Source: Novosphingobium sp. EMRT-2
Lineage (GTDB): Bacteria > Pseudomonadota > Alphaproteobacteria > Sphingomonadales > Sphingomonadaceae
Assembly (NCBI RefSeq): GCF_005145025.1
Contig: NZ_CP039697.1
Location: 1 to 64,000 of the forward strand
DNA length: 64,000 nucleotides
Reading direction: 5' to 3'
Shown here in pieces: positions 63,500 to 64,000 of this stretch; positions within the stretch are counted from its first letter, which is position 1, and the number at the start of each line of letters is the position of its first letter. The notes beneath the pieces are model-generated. The model ran no database searches. It worked only from the letters and a program-made list of their open reading frames with translations, and had not been told where the DNA came from. The position numbers and the translations under genes were made by a program.

Positions 63500-64000
63500 A
63501 TGTGGGTATTGCTGGGCATCGCCATCATCGTCGCGGGCTTCGTGCTCCGCTTCAATCCGCTGCTCGTCATCGCGGCGGCGGCGCTGGCGACGGGGCTGGC
63601 GGCGGGGCTTGGCCCGGTGGCGATCATCGCCGCCTTCGGCAAGGCTTTCAACGATACGCGCTACGTCAGCGTGGTGTGGATCGTGCTGCCGGTCATTGGC
63701 ATGCTCGAAGCCTATGGTCTGCGCGAGCGGGCGAGAACGTTGATCGGCGGGTTGCGCGGCGCCACGACGGGGCGCTTGCTGGCGGGATACCTGCTGCTGC
63801 GCCAGGCGACGGCGGCGATCGGGCTGACCTCCGTCGCCGGCCATCCGCAGACCGTGCGGCCGCTGGTGGCCCCGATGGCGCTGGCGGCGGCAGAGGCGCA
63901 GGCGGGCGACCTCCCCGAAACGGAGCGCGAGGAAATCAAGGCCTGGGCCGCCGCGACCGACAACGTCGGGCTGTTCTTCGGCGAGGACATCTTCCTGGCG
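63500..64000 (+). CDS. DUF969-type permease, 5' part
   Basis: The open frame from ATG 63500 runs to the window edge (167 residues so far) and is a hydrophobic multi-span protein: MWVLLGIAIIVAGFVLRFNPLLVIAAAALATGLAAGL, FGKAFNDTRYVSVVWIVLPVIGMLEAYGLRERARTLIGGLRGATTGRLLAGYLLLRQATAAIGLTSVAGHPQTVRPLVAPMA and TDNVGLFFGEDIFLA. This matches the DUF969 family, which together with a DUF979 partner forms a predicted 5-oxoproline transporter in other bacteria. The rest of the gene and the expected DUF979 gene lie outside. GGCATG start context has no strong ribosome site. If the assignment holds, pyroglutamate use (a peptide-turnover product) is the likely theme to the right. Confidence 0.75.
   Translation, partial: MWVLLGIAIIVAGFVLRFNPLLVIAAAALATGLAAGLGPVAIIAAFGKAFNDTRYVSVVWIVLPVIGMLEAYGLRERARTLIGGLRGATTGRLLAGYLLLRQATAAIGLTSVAGHPQTVRPLVAPMALAAAEAQAGDLPETEREEIKAWAAATDNVGLFFGEDIFLA

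Overview
The window looks like chromosomal DNA of a high-GC alphaproteobacterium of the sphingomonad group (Novosphingobium, Sphingobium or Sphingopyxis type). The grounds are five TonB-dependent receptors (TBDRs) each next to a catabolic cluster, the SIS-type amino-sugar deaminase, Tat-exported periplasmic enzymes, and dense operons joined by ATGA/GTGA/TTGA stop-start overlaps. This is inferred from gene content and not from a marker gene. I see no rRNA, tRNA, CRISPR array, phage or complete insertion sequence.

Layout. (1) 1-6523: a plus-strand operon of TBDR tail, TauD-type dioxygenase, ThDP enzyme, second TauD/TfdA-type oxygenase, MFS transporter and an HCCA-isomerase/DsbA-like protein. 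All except the MFS gene are split by one- or two-base indels, most easily explained as sequence error. (2) 6530-10588: a membrane GGDEF-EAL protein and an unrecognised secreted protein. (3) 10617-24828: an amino-sugar and peptidoglycan-sugar utilisation locus with two divergent arms. The minus arm is nagB-II, nagA, GH84 glycosidase, D-lactate dehydrogenase and sugar kinase. The plus arm is PP2C-like phosphatase, anmK, TBDR, sodium symporter, murQ and a GntR regulator. Together they take GlcNAc, MurNAc and anhydro-MurNAc to fructose-6-phosphate, and oxidise the D-lactate that MurQ releases. (4) 25037-27923: a coupled aminotransferase, PanE-like reductase and class II aldolase.

(5) 27970-38298: a peptide-scavenging island (amidohydrolase, TBDR, M14 and M19 peptidases, Lrp/AsnC regulator, M28-like protein), containing a 262-bp MITE-like element with 30-bp inverted ends and a CTAA target duplication. 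(6) 38302-48117: a minus-strand operon of TBDR, PQQ dehydrogenase, EthD-like protein, acyl-CoA ligase and DUF1254/DUF1214 protein, divergent from a TetR gene and a secreted esterase. Near-identical 19-bp palindromes sit before the TBDR and before the esterase, so this is probably one TetR regulon for taking up and oxidising the alcohol or polyol part of an ester. It is the best candidate here for an undescribed system.

(7) 48120-53006: a 1,628-residue autotransporter with an exact 291-bp internal period. (8) 53373-53813: an exported RidA-family protein. (9) 54221-62490: TBDR, GH2 glycosidase and KDG-kinase-like protein, then glpD-glpK, a hexuronide and glycerol module. (10) 62510-64000: a secreted esterase and the start of a DUF969 5-oxoproline-type permease.
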